Source: JAMHWF01 sp048500255 (GTDB lineage Bacteria; Pseudomonadota; Gammaproteobacteria; Burkholderiales; Burkholderiaceae_C). From it: 64,000 bases of DNA. The position numbers and the translations under genes were made by a program. Below are positions 40,625 through 49,604 of this stretch, one piece after another. The notes below the pieces were generated by a model. It saw only the letters and a list, made by a program, of their open reading frames with translations. It was not told the DNA's origin and made no database searches. The stretch is taken from NCBI GenBank assembly GCA_048500255.1, contig JASNYH010000003.1, forward strand, positions 1-64,000. The letters run 5' to 3'. How positions within the stretch are numbered: position 1 is the first letter of the stretch; each line of letters opens with the position of its first letter.

Positions 40625-41737
40625 ATGATCACGGTCGACGCCGGCGAAAGCGTGCAGGGCATCGGCACGCCGGCGCTCGTCGTCGACCTCGACGCCCTCG
40701 AGCGCAACGTCGCGCGCATGGCGGCGTTCGCGCGTGAGCGCGGCCTGCGCCTGCGCCCGCACGCCAAGACGCACAAGTGCGCCGCGATCGCGCGGCTGCA
40801 GCTCGCCGCCGGCGCCGTCGGCGTGTGCGTGCAGACGACGGGCGAGGCCGAGGCGCTGGCGGCACAGGGCATCGGCGACATCTACCTCAGCAACGAAGTG
40901 ATCGACCCGGCCAAGCTCGCGCGCGTCGCGGCGCAGGCCGCGCGCGTGCGGCTGGCGATCGCCGTCGACAGCGTCGTCGGCGTCGAGCGGCTGGCGCATG
41001 CGCTCGCCACCGCCGGCGCGGCGGCCGACGTGTTCGTCGAGGTCGACGTCGGCCAGGGCCGCTGCGGCGTGCCGCCGACGCAGGCCGGCGCGCTGGCGCA
41101 CCAGGTCGTCGCGCACGGCCTGCGCTTCGCCGGGCTGCAGGCCTATCACGGCGGCGCGCAGCACCTGCGCGGCGCCGCCGAGCGCGAGCGCGCCGTCGCG
41201 CACGCCGTCGCGCTGGCGCGCGCAGCCCAGGCCTCGGTGACGGCGGCCGGGCTGGCGTGCCCGCTCGTCACCGGCGCGGGCAGCGGCAGCTTCGTGCACG
41301 AGGCCGCCAGCGGCGTCTACGGCGAGCTGCAACCCGGCTCCTACGTCTTCATGGACCGCGACTACGCCGACAACGAGCCGACGCCCGGAGCGCCGGCGTT
41401 CGAGCACGCACTGTTCGTGAAGTGCCAGGTCATGAGCCGCGGCGCGTCGCACGCCGTCGTCGACGCCGGCCAGAAGGTGCATGCCGTCGACAGCGGCCCG
41501 CCGCGCGTGTGGCAGCGCAGCGACCTCGAGTACGTCGACGGCGGCGACGAGCACGGCATCCTGCGCGCGCCGCGCCGCGATGCGCTGCCGGCGCTCGGCG
41601 AGACGCTGTGGCTGGTGCCGGGCCACTGCGACCCGACGGTCAACCTGCACGACCGCATGGTGGCCGTGCGCGGTGGGCTCGAGCATGGCATCGTCGAGGC
41701 CGTGTGGCCGGTCGATGCGCGCGGCTGCAGCGGCTAG
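40625..41737 (+). CDS. D-threonine aldolase-like PLP enzyme (DSD1 family)
   Basis: A 370-residue fold-type III PLP enzyme. The cofactor Lys is in RPHAKTHKC near residue 46, followed by the barrel with VEVDVGQGRCGV and LQAYHGGAQH; the C-terminal domain has the metal-binding pair His/Cys in VPGHCDPTVNLHD. The family includes D-threonine aldolase, D-serine dehydratase and D-3-hydroxyaspartate aldolase; the exact reaction cannot be told from sequence. It lies 19 bases after the phosphatase gene and 169 bases before the IclR gene. Confidence 0.87.
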   Translation: MITVDAGESVQGIGTPALVVDLDALERNVARMAAFARERGLRLRPHAKTHKCAAIARLQLAAGAVGVCVQTTGEAEALAAQGIGDIYLSNEVIDPAKLARVAAQAARVRLAIAVDSVVGVERLAHALATAGAAADVFVEVDVGQGRCGVPPTQAGALAHQVVAHGLRFAGLQAYHGGAQHLRGAAERERAVAHAVALARAAQASVTAAGLACPLVTGAGSGSFVHEAASGVYGELQPGSYVFMDRDYADNEPTPGAPAFEHALFVKCQVMSRGASHAVVDAGQKVHAVDSGPPRVWQRSDLEYVDGGDEHGILRAPRRDALPALGETLWLVPGHCDPTVNLHDRMVAVRGGLEHGIVEAVWPVDARGCSG

Positions 41738-41838
41738 GGTCAACCCCTTGAGGGCTTACCCGCGAGAGGCGCCGCGTGGCCTCGACACCGTCGAACTCGC
41801 TGCCTAGACTGACTCGTCGTTCCACAAACCGAACCCGG

Positions 41839-41854
41839 TTCAGCCTGCTGAACG
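41839..41854. promoter_or_regulatory. Candidate operator palindrome upstream of iclR-type gene
   Basis: GTTCAGC-CT-GCTGAAC is a perfect 16-base palindrome centred about 60 bases before the IclR start codon. It is in the right place for an autoregulatory site, and IclR proteins bind short palindromes, but no binding evidence exists. Confidence 0.45.
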
Positions 41855-41906
41855 GGACCCGGCGGCCGGCGCACGGTGCGCCGTCTCTCGAAACCTCCCG
41901 CATCGC

Positions 41907-42797
41907 ATGTTCCAGGCCCGATCGACGCTCGCTCGCGTGTCCTCGGCGCGCTCCGGCCCGGCGCCGGCACCCTCGCGCGGCGGGCCGGCGCTGGTGCCCG
42001 CGCTGTCGCGCGCCCTGACGCTGCTCGACCGGCTCGCCGAGCAGCGCGAGCCGATGAGCCTGGCGCGGCTGGCCAGCGAGCTGGCGTTGCCCAAGAGCAG
42101 CGTGCACGGACTGTGCAGCACGCTCGTCACGTTCGGCTATCTGCAGCGCCAGTCCGACGGTGCCTACCAGATCGGACCGCGCGTGATGGGATTGGCGGAG
42201 GCCTTCGTCGCCGGCACCGACGTGGCGCAGGAGTTCAACGCGCTCTGGAAGGACGTCGGCGCCGCGCCCGACGAGACCTTCGTGCTGTCGGTGCTCAGCG
42301 GCACCGACGTCGTCTACCTCGGCGTGCGCACCGGCGCGCGCCCGCTGGGTCTGTCGTTCAACGTCGGCATGCGTCTGCCGGCGCATCTGGCCGCCACCGG
42401 CAAGGCGATGCTGGCGCACCGCCCGGCCGAGTTCGTGCGTCGCCTGTACGCCGGCCGGGCGCTCATGCGCATGGCCGGCGGCGGCGCGGCGACGTCGGCC
42501 GAGCTCGCAAGCGAGCTCGCCCAGGTGCGTGAGCGCGGCTACAGCATCGACGACGAGACGATCCGCCCCGGCGTCTATTGCGTGGCGGCGCCGGTGTTCG
42601 ATGCCGCCGGCCAGGCGGTGGCCGGCGTCGGCATGTGCAGCCACAAGACCTCGCGCAGCACGACGCGCGCCGGCATCGCGAGCCACCGTGACGCCGTGCG
42701 CGAGGTGGCGCGGCTGCTGTCTCAGCGCATCGGCGCGCCGTCGCCGTCGCCTGCCGTCGCGGCGCTGCCGCGCGCGGCGAAGAAGGCCCGCGCATGA
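41907..42797 (+). CDS. IclR family transcriptional regulator
   Basis: A 296-residue regulator. A winged helix-turn-helix (about 30-90, with MSLARLASELALPKSSVHGL) precedes the effector domain (about 110-275), with the family landmarks LSVLSGTDVVYLGVRTG, MRLPAHLAATGKAMLA and ERGYSIDDETIRPGVYCVAAP. The N-terminal 25 residues are Ser/Ala/Pro-rich. Its stop overlaps livG by four bases, so it is the first gene of the transporter operon and probably controls it; the ligand is likely the transported solute or its metabolite. Confidence 0.93.
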   Translation: MFQARSTLARVSSARSGPAPAPSRGGPALVPALSRALTLLDRLAEQREPMSLARLASELALPKSSVHGLCSTLVTFGYLQRQSDGAYQIGPRVMGLAEAFVAGTDVAQEFNALWKDVGAAPDETFVLSVLSGTDVVYLGVRTGARPLGLSFNVGMRLPAHLAATGKAMLAHRPAEFVRRLYAGRALMRMAGGGAATSAELASELAQVRERGYSIDDETIRPGVYCVAAPVFDAAGQAVAGVGMCSHKTSRSTTRAGIASHRDAVREVARLLSQRIGAPSPSPAVAALPRAAKKARA

Positions 42798-43564
42798 GCG
42801 AGGTCATTCTCGAGACACGCCAGCTGACGAAGGAGTTCAAGGGCTTCGTCGCCGTCAACCGCGTTGACCTTCGCGTGCGCCGCGGCACCATCCACGCGCT
42901 GATCGGCCCCAACGGCGCCGGCAAGACGACGTGCTTCAACCTGCTGACGAAGTTCCTGACGCCGACGTCGGGCACGATCGTCTTCGACGGCACCGACATC
43001 ACGTCCGAGTCGCCGGCGCGCATCGCGCGCCGCGGCGTGATCCGGTCGTTCCAGATCTCGGCCGTGTTCGCGCACCTGACGGTGCTCGAGAACGTGCGCG
43101 TCGCGCTGCAGCGCGCGCTCGGCACGTCGTTCCACTTCTGGAAGCCCGAGCGCACGCTGCACGGTCTCAACGGGCGCGCGCGCGAGCTGCTCACCGAGGT
43201 CGACCTGGAGAATTACGCGGACGTGCCGGCCGTCGAGCTGAGCTACGGCCGCAAGCGCGCGCTCGAGATCGCCACCACGCTGGCGATGGACCCGAAGCTG
43301 ATGCTGCTCGACGAGCCGACGCAGGGCATGGGGTTGGAGGACGTCGACCGCGTGCGCCAGCTGATCAAGCGCGTGGCGGCCGACCGCACCGTGCTGATGG
43401 TCGAGCACAACATGAGCGTCGTCGCCAGCATCGCCGACACGATCACCGTGCTGCAGCGCGGCGCCACGCTGGCCGAGGGTCCGTATGCCGAAGTGTCGAA
43501 GAATCCGGCGGTGATCGAGGCCTATATGGGCAGCGCGACCGTCGAACTGAAGGGCGCCCACTGA
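42794..43564 (+). CDS. livG: Branched-chain amino acid-type ABC transporter ATPase LivG
   Basis: A 256-residue ATPase. Walker A GPNGAGKTT, the LivG-type insert RIARRGVIRSFQISAVF, signature VELSYGRKRALEIATTL, Walker B LMLLDEPTQGM and switch His in VEHNM are present. The signature Gly-Gly is replaced by Tyr-Gly (LSYG), which is usual for LivG. It pairs with LivF to drive LivH/LivM. A repeat lies between it and livF. Confidence 0.93.
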   Translation: MSEVILETRQLTKEFKGFVAVNRVDLRVRRGTIHALIGPNGAGKTTCFNLLTKFLTPTSGTIVFDGTDITSESPARIARRGVIRSFQISAVFAHLTVLENVRVALQRALGTSFHFWKPERTLHGLNGRARELLTEVDLENYADVPAVELSYGRKRALEIATTLAMDPKLMLLDEPTQGMGLEDVDRVRQLIKRVAADRTVLMVEHNMSVVASIADTITVLQRGATLAEGPYAEVSKNPAVIEAYMGSATVELKGAH

Positions 43565-43565
43565 T

Positions 43566-43640
43566 GGCCCACGCCCGAAGCGTCTTCGGCGCTCCCCCTC
43601 GAGGGGGCGCTGCCGGCGGACCGGCAAAGCCGGATCCGCA
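43566..43640. repeat. GC-rich palindromic intergenic element
   Basis: Between livG and livF, a 14-base palindrome CCCCCTCGAGGGGG (43594-43607) is followed by a second hairpin-forming stretch (CCGGCGGACCGGCAAAGCCGG). It is of the same kind as the GC-rich blocks near 45.7 kb and is probably a transcript-folding or mobile palindromic element within the operon. Confidence 0.6.
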
Positions 43641-43688
43641 GCAGCCGACCGGTCAGGCCGTTGTGCTCGGTACGGTGGAGCATCCGAG

Positions 43689-44396
43689 ATGACGGGTACT
43701 CATTTCCTCGAGGTCCGCGACCTTCACGCCTGGTACGGCGAGTCGCACGTGCTGCACGGCGTCGACTTCCACGTCGACGAGGGCGAGGTCGTCACGCTGC
43801 TCGGGCGCAATGGCGCCGGCCGCACGAGCACGCTGCGCGCCATCCTCGGCCTGACGGGCAGCCGCAAGGGCTCCGTGCGCGTACGCGGCCAGGAGACCGT
43901 CACGCTGCCCACGCACCGCATCGCACGGCTGGGCATCGGCTATTGCCCCGAGGAACGCGGCATCTTTTCGAGCTTGTCGGCCGAAGAGAATCTGATGCTG
44001 CCGCCGACTCTGTCCGGCGGCGGCATGACCGTCGCGCAGATCTACGAGATGTTTCCGAACCTGCGCGAGCGCGCGTCGAGTCAAGGCACTCGGCTGTCCG
44101 GGGGCGAGCAGCAGATGCTGGCCGTCGCGCGCGTGCTGCGCACCGGCTCGAGGCTGCTGCTGCTCGACGAGATGTCGGAAGGGCTCGCGCCAGTGATCGT
44201 GCAAAAGCTCGCCGAGATGGTCGTCGCGCTGCGCAAGCAGGGCTACACGATCGTGATGGTCGAGCAGAACTTCCGCTTCGCCGCGCCGTTGGCCGACCGC
44301 TTCCTCGTGATGGAGCACGGCCGCGTGATCCAGCAGTTCACGCAGGCCGAGCTGCCCGCGCGCAGCGCGCAGCTGCACGAGTACCTCGGCGTCTGA
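43689..44396 (+). CDS. livF: Branched-chain amino acid-type ABC transporter ATPase LivF, Walker A variant
   Basis: A 235-residue ATPase of LivF length. LLGRNGAGRTSTLRAI is the P-loop: the catalytic Lys is Arg (codon CGC), a notable change because that Lys contacts ATP phosphates. The signature LSGGEQQMLAVARVL, Walker B LLLLDEMSEGLAP and switch His position (VEQN, Gln-Asn in place of His) follow LivF usage. LivG carries the full motif, so the heterodimer may hydrolyse ATP asymmetrically. Confidence 0.92.
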   Translation: MTGTHFLEVRDLHAWYGESHVLHGVDFHVDEGEVVTLLGRNGAGRTSTLRAILGLTGSRKGSVRVRGQETVTLPTHRIARLGIGYCPEERGIFSSLSAEENLMLPPTLSGGGMTVAQIYEMFPNLRERASSQGTRLSGGEQQMLAVARVLRTGSRLLLLDEMSEGLAPVIVQKLAEMVVALRKQGYTIVMVEQNFRFAAPLADRFLVMEHGRVIQQFTQAELPARSAQLHEYLGV

Positions 44397-44445
44397 CCCG
44401 CATGTCCCCCGTGTGTCCCTTGTCTTCCACCGACTGGAGGTTGTG

Positions 44446-45660
44446 ATGAAACTGAAGAGACTCTCCGCTGCCTGCACGCTGGCTCTGGCCGCGATGTTCG
44501 GCGCCAGCGCTCCGGCGCAGGCCCAGATTTCGGGCGACGCGATCCGCATCGGCATCATCACCGACATGTCGAGCGTGTATGCCGACCTCGACGGCCAGGG
44601 CGGCGTCGAAGCGATCCGCATGGCGATCGCGGATGCCGGCGGCGCGGTCAACGGCAAGAAGATCGAGGTGCTGTTCGCCGACCACCAGAACAAGGCCGAC
44701 ATCGCCGCTGCCAAGGCGCGCGAGTGGTTCGACACGCAGGGCCTGGACATGCTGATCGGCGGCACCAACTCCAGCACCGCGCTGGCGATGGCAAAGGTCG
44801 CGGCCGAGAAGAAGAAGCCCTACATCGTCGTCGGCGCCGCCTCGTCGGCGCTGACCAACGACCAATGTTCGCCCTACACGGTGCACTGGGCCTATGACAC
44901 GGTGGCGCTGGCCAAGGGCACCGGCAACGCCGTCGTGAAGGCAGGCGGCAAGTCCTGGTACTTCCTGACCGCCGACTATGCGTTCGGCCACGCGCTGCAG
45001 AACGACACGTCGAACATCGTGAAGGCCGCAGGCGGGACGATCGTCGGCGCGGTCCGCCACCCGCTCAACGCGAGCGATTTCTCGTCGTTCCTGCTGCAGG
45101 CGCAGTCGAGCAAGGCACAGATCCTCGGCCTCGCGAACGCCGGTGGCGACACCATCAACTCGATCAAGGCAGCCAACGAATTCGGCATCACGAAGTCGAT
45201 GAAGCTCGCGGGCCTGCTCGTCTTCATCAACGACATCCATTCGCTCGGCCTGAAGACGACGCAGGGCATGTACCTGACCGACAGCTGGTACTGGAACTCC
45301 AATGCCGAGACGCGCGCTTGGGCCCGCCGCTTCTTCGACAAGATGAAGCGCATGCCCTCGTCGCTGCAGGCGGCGGACTTTTCGGCGGCGACGCAGTACC
45401 TGGCCGCCGTGAAGGCGACCGGCACCGACGACGGTGACAAGGTGCTCGAGCAGATGCGCAAGACGAAGATCAACGACGTGTTCGCCAAGGGCGGCTTCAT
45501 CCGCGCCGACGGCCGCATGGTGCACGACATGTACCTGATGCAGGTCAAGTCGCCGGACAAGTCGACCGAGCCCTGGGACTACCTGAACATCGTCGAGACG
45601 ATCAAGGGCGAGGCCGCGTGGACGACGAAGGCCGAGACGAAGTGCGCACTCTGGAAGTGA
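44446..45660 (+). CDS. livK: Branched-chain amino acid-type ABC transporter substrate-binding protein
   Basis: A 404-residue periplasmic protein with a signal peptide ending AQAQ at about residue 25 and ribosome binding site TGGAGG. The fold type I binding domain includes IRIGIITDMSSVYADLDGQG, LIGGTNSSTALAMAKVA and WYFLTADYAFGHAL. It belongs to the LivK/urea/aromatic-binding group; the ligand is not necessarily a branched-chain amino acid. It sits between the ATPases and permeases, the common order in this order. Confidence 0.9.
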   Translation: MKLKRLSAACTLALAAMFGASAPAQAQISGDAIRIGIITDMSSVYADLDGQGGVEAIRMAIADAGGAVNGKKIEVLFADHQNKADIAAAKAREWFDTQGLDMLIGGTNSSTALAMAKVAAEKKKPYIVVGAASSALTNDQCSPYTVHWAYDTVALAKGTGNAVVKAGGKSWYFLTADYAFGHALQNDTSNIVKAAGGTIVGAVRHPLNASDFSSFLLQAQSSKAQILGLANAGGDTINSIKAANEFGITKSMKLAGLLVFINDIHSLGLKTTQGMYLTDSWYWNSNAETRAWARRFFDKMKRMPSSLQAADFSAATQYLAAVKATGTDDGDKVLEQMRKTKINDVFAKGGFIRADGRMVHDMYLMQVKSPDKSTEPWDYLNIVETIKGEAAWTTKAETKCALWK

Positions 45661-45760
45661 TGGCATGACGACCCCCCGCGAGCGGCTTGCCGCACCCGAT
45701 CCACGCGTGGGTTCCGCCCCGCTCGGGGCGGCCCGGCGCGGGGCTTGCCCGGCCCGCTGA
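45661..45760. repeat. GC-rich intergenic repeat between livK and livH
   Basis: The core CTCGGGGCGGCCCGGCGCGG (45722-45741) matches 18371-18390 at 19 of 20 bases. The surrounding gap of about 120 bases has no coding potential and contains several GC hairpins. Confidence 0.75.
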
Positions 45761-45781
45761 CTCTCGGCGCGAGCGACGACG

Positions 45782-46666
45782 ATGGAGATCTTCGGCATCC
45801 CTGCGCAGGCCTTCCTGGGCCAGCTGCTGCTCGGGCTCGTCAACGGCTCGTTCTACGCCATGCTCAGCCTGGGGCTGGCGGTGATCTTCGGATTGCTGGG
45901 CATCGTCAACTTCGCCCATGGTGCGCTGTACATGATCGGCGCCTACGTGGCCTGGGGCAGCCTCGAGTACCTCGGGCTGAACTACTGGGTCGCGCTGCTG
46001 ATCGCGCCGCTCGTCGTCGGTGCGCTCGGCGTGGTGATCGAGCGCACGCTGCTGCGCCAGCTCTACCGCATCGATCCGATCTACGGTCTGCTGCTGACCT
46101 TCGGGCTGGCCCTGATCGCCGAGGGCGTGTTCCGCGACCAGTTCGGCGTCTCGGGCCAGCAATACCCTGTACCCGAACTGCTGCAGGGCGCGACGAACCT
46201 CGGCTTCATGGTGCTGCCCAACTATCGCGCCTGGGTCGTGTTCGCGTCGCTCGTCGTCTGCTTCGGCACCTGGTTCCTGATCGAGCGCACGCGGCTCGGC
46301 GCCAACCTGCGCGCCGGCACCGAGAACCCTGCGCTCGTGCAGGCGTTCGGCATCAACGTGCCGCTGATGGTGATGCTCACCTATGCCGGCGGCGCCGGTC
46401 TCGCGGCCATCGCCGGCGTGCTCGCTGCACCGGTGATCCAGGTGACGCCGCTGATGGGCAGCAACCTGATCATCGTCGTGTTCGCCGTCGTCGTGATCGG
46501 CGGCATGGGCTCGATCCTCGGTTCGATCCTGACCGGGCTGGTGCTCGGCCTGATCGAGGGCCTGACCAAGGTCTTCTATCCCGAGGCGTCGAACATCGTC
46601 GTGTTCGTGATCATGGCGATCGTGCTGATGATCCGGCCGGCGGGGCTGTTCGGCAAGGAGAAATGA
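45782..46666 (+). CDS. livH: Branched-chain amino acid-type ABC transporter permease LivH
   Basis: A 294-residue inner-membrane permease of about eight helices. LGLAVIFGLLGIVNFAHGAL is the family N-terminal signature, and the cytoplasmic loop with LIERTRLGANLRAGTENPAL, which meets the ATPase, is intact. The C-terminal GGMGSILGSILTG is typical. The stop overlaps an ATG of livM. Confidence 0.95.
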   Translation: MEIFGIPAQAFLGQLLLGLVNGSFYAMLSLGLAVIFGLLGIVNFAHGALYMIGAYVAWGSLEYLGLNYWVALLIAPLVVGALGVVIERTLLRQLYRIDPIYGLLLTFGLALIAEGVFRDQFGVSGQQYPVPELLQGATNLGFMVLPNYRAWVVFASLVVCFGTWFLIERTRLGANLRAGTENPALVQAFGINVPLMVMLTYAGGAGLAAIAGVLAAPVIQVTPLMGSNLIIVVFAVVVIGGMGSILGSILTGLVLGLIEGLTKVFYPEASNIVVFVIMAIVLMIRPAGLFGKEK

Positions 46667-47616
46667 TGACGAACGACGATCGCGCCAGCCGCTGGACCTG
46701 GCTTGCCGGCCTGGCGCTGCTGGCCGCCGCGCCGTTCATCGGGCTGTATCCCGTCTTCATGATGAAGGCGCTGTGCTACGCGATCTTCGCCTGCGCCTTC
46801 AACCTGCTGCTCGGCTATACCGGCCTGCTGTCGTTCGGACATGCGGCCTTCATGGGATCGGCGGCCTACGTCACCGGCTGGATGGTGCGCAGCGCCGGCT
46901 GGTCGCCCGAGCTGGGCGTCGTCGCGGGCACGGCGTTTGCGGCGCTGCTCGGGCTCGTGGTCGGCGCGATCGCGATCCGCCGCGAGGGCATCTACTTCGC
47001 GATGATCACGCTGGCGATGGCGCAGATGGTCTACTTCATCTGCCTGCAGGTGCCGTTCACCGGCGGCGAGGACGGCCTGCAGGGCGTGCCGCGCGGCAAG
47101 CTGCTCGGCCTGCTGCCGCTGAACGACGACGTCGTCATGTACTTCGTCGTGCTGGCGGTGTTCGTCGGCGTGTTCCTGTTCATCATGCGCGTCGTGCACT
47201 CGCCGTTCGGCCAGGTGCTCAAGGCGATCCGCGAGAACGAGCCGCGCGCCGTCTCGCTCGGTTACGACGTCGCTCGCTACAAGCTGCTCGCCTTCGTGCT
47301 GTCGACCGCGCTGGCCGGGCTCGCCGGCTCGCTCAAGACGCTGGTGCTCGGCTTCGCCACGCTGTCGGACGTGCATTGGTCGCTGTCGGGCGAGGTCGTG
47401 CTGATGACGCTGCTCGGCGGCATGGGCACCTTCGCCGGCCCGGTGCTCGGTGCCTTCACGATCATCGGCCTGCAGAACTTCCTCGCCGACCGCGTCGGTT
47501 CGTGGGTCACGGTGATCATCGGCGGCATCTTCGTCGTCTGCGTCATCGCGTTCCGCCGCGGCTACGTCGGCGAACTGCTCGCCTGGCGCGCGTTGCGGCG
47601 CAAGAACGCGGGCTGA
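46666..47616 (+). CDS. livM: Branched-chain amino acid-type ABC transporter permease LivM
   Basis: A 316-residue permease. LLLGYTGLLSFGHAAFMGS, GLVVGAIAIRREGIYFAMITLA and the coupling loop FGQVLKAIRENEPRAVSLGY are the LivM hallmarks; GGMGTFAGPVLGA is near the end. ATG 46666 is preferred to ATG 46663 because AAGGAG then has normal spacing; the gene shares its first base with the last base of the livH stop. The stop is one base from the convergent ATPase gene's stop. Confidence 0.94.
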   Translation: MTNDDRASRWTWLAGLALLAAAPFIGLYPVFMMKALCYAIFACAFNLLLGYTGLLSFGHAAFMGSAAYVTGWMVRSAGWSPELGVVAGTAFAALLGLVVGAIAIRREGIYFAMITLAMAQMVYFICLQVPFTGGEDGLQGVPRGKLLGLLPLNDDVVMYFVVLAVFVGVFLFIMRVVHSPFGQVLKAIRENEPRAVSLGYDVARYKLLAFVLSTALAGLAGSLKTLVLGFATLSDVHWSLSGEVVLMTLLGGMGTFAGPVLGAFTIIGLQNFLADRVGSWVTVIIGGIFVVCVIAFRRGYVGELLAWRALRRKNAG

Positions 47617-47617
47617 G

Positions 47618-48352
<735 letters not shown>

Positions 48353-48363
48353 CGTCGCTGCCG

Positions 48364-49590
48364 CTACAGCCGGATCGCCTGCGCCGGATCCATGCGCGCG
48401 GCGCGTCGCGCCGGCATCACGGCCGCCAGCACGCCGGCGACGAGCGCGATCGCCGCCACCTGCAGCGCGAGCGACGGCGGCAGCGTGATCGCGAACAGCG
48501 GCTGCCCGTCGGCGCCGCGCACGAAGCGCGTGAACACCGCCACCATGGCCCCGGCGAGCAGCACGCCGGCGACGGCGCCGACGGCGCCCACCAGCGCGCC
48601 CTGCACGAGGAAGACGCGCAGCACCTGGCCGCGCGTCGCCCCCATCGCTCGCAGGATGCCGATCTCGCGCTGCTTCTGCACGACGGAGACGACGAGCACG
48701 CTGGCGATGCCGAGCACGACGACGACGAGCACGACGACGCGGATCAGGCCGGTGCTGACGTTCTGCGCGTTGAGCGCCGAGACGAGTTGCGCATTGCTCT
48801 GCTGCCAGCTCTCGACGTCGTGCGGCAGCTGGCGCGCGAGCCGGGACGCCAGCGTCTGCGCCGCCCACACGTCGGCCAGCCGCAGGTCGATCTGTGTCGC
48901 GCCGCCCGCCAGATCGAGCAGGCTCTGCGCCTCGCGCAGCGGCACGATGACGGCGCGCCGGTTGAGATCGCGCACGCCGAGGTCGACCAGCGCCGCCACG
49001 CGCAGCGTGCTGCGCCGCGTGCCGGTGGTCAGCGCCAGCCGGTCGCCCAGGCGCAGGCCGAGGTCGTCGGCCAGCGTGGTACCGACGATGGCTTCACCCG
49101 GCTGCAGCCGCAGCGGGCCGGCGACGAGCTTGTCGCGCAGGTTCACGATGCGGTCGTAGCGCTCGATCTCGACGCCGCTCACGGCGACGGAGCGCGTCGC
49201 CTCGGCGCGCTGCGCGAGCGCCGCGCCGGCGGCCATCGGCGAGACGGCGGTGACGCCCGGCGTGCGCTCGAGCACGTCGGCGACGGCGGGCCAGTTGTCG
49301 ATCGAGCGCAGGCGCTGCGCGCGCGGCTGCGTGTCGCTTGCGACCAGCGTGCCCGACGCGGGCGGCGGCGGCGCGAGCACGCGCTCTTCGCGCGGGCGCA
49401 CGCTGACGTGCGCCTGCGCGCCCAGCGTCTTGGTCAGCGTGTTGCGCTGCAGGCCGTCGACGAGCGCCGAGATGTAGGCGACGACGGCGACGCCGGCAGC
49501 CACGCCGACGACGATCAGCACGCTCTGGAAGCGGCCTTCGCGCAGGAAGCGCAGCGCGACGCGCACCTCGAAGCCGAGCAGCGGCCGCAT
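48364..49590 (-). CDS. FtsX/MacB-type ABC transporter permease
   Basis: A 408-residue permease. RFLREGRFQSVLIVVGVAAGV gives the first helix; a periplasmic domain follows (about 50-270); three C-terminal helices begin near residue 285, with the coupling loop VVQKQREIGILRAMGATRGQ. The ending PARRAARMDPAQAIRL is the MacB/LolC signature. It is closer to DevC/LolC exporters than to the permease at 22288. Upstream, 14 bases away, is the membrane fusion protein. Confidence 0.92.
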   Translation of the reverse strand: MRPLLGFEVRVALRFLREGRFQSVLIVVGVAAGVAVVAYISALVDGLQRNTLTKTLGAQAHVSVRPREERVLAPPPPASGTLVASDTQPRAQRLRSIDNWPAVADVLERTPGVTAVSPMAAGAALAQRAEATRSVAVSGVEIERYDRIVNLRDKLVAGPLRLQPGEAIVGTTLADDLGLRLGDRLALTTGTRRSTLRVAALVDLGVRDLNRRAVIVPLREAQSLLDLAGGATQIDLRLADVWAAQTLASRLARQLPHDVESWQQSNAQLVSALNAQNVSTGLIRVVVLVVVVLGIASVLVVSVVQKQREIGILRAMGATRGQVLRVFLVQGALVGAVGAVAGVLLAGAMVAVFTRFVRGADGQPLFAITLPPSLALQVAAIALVAGVLAAVMPARRAARMDPAQAIRL

Positions 49591-49604
49591 CCCTCGCCCG
49601 CCGT

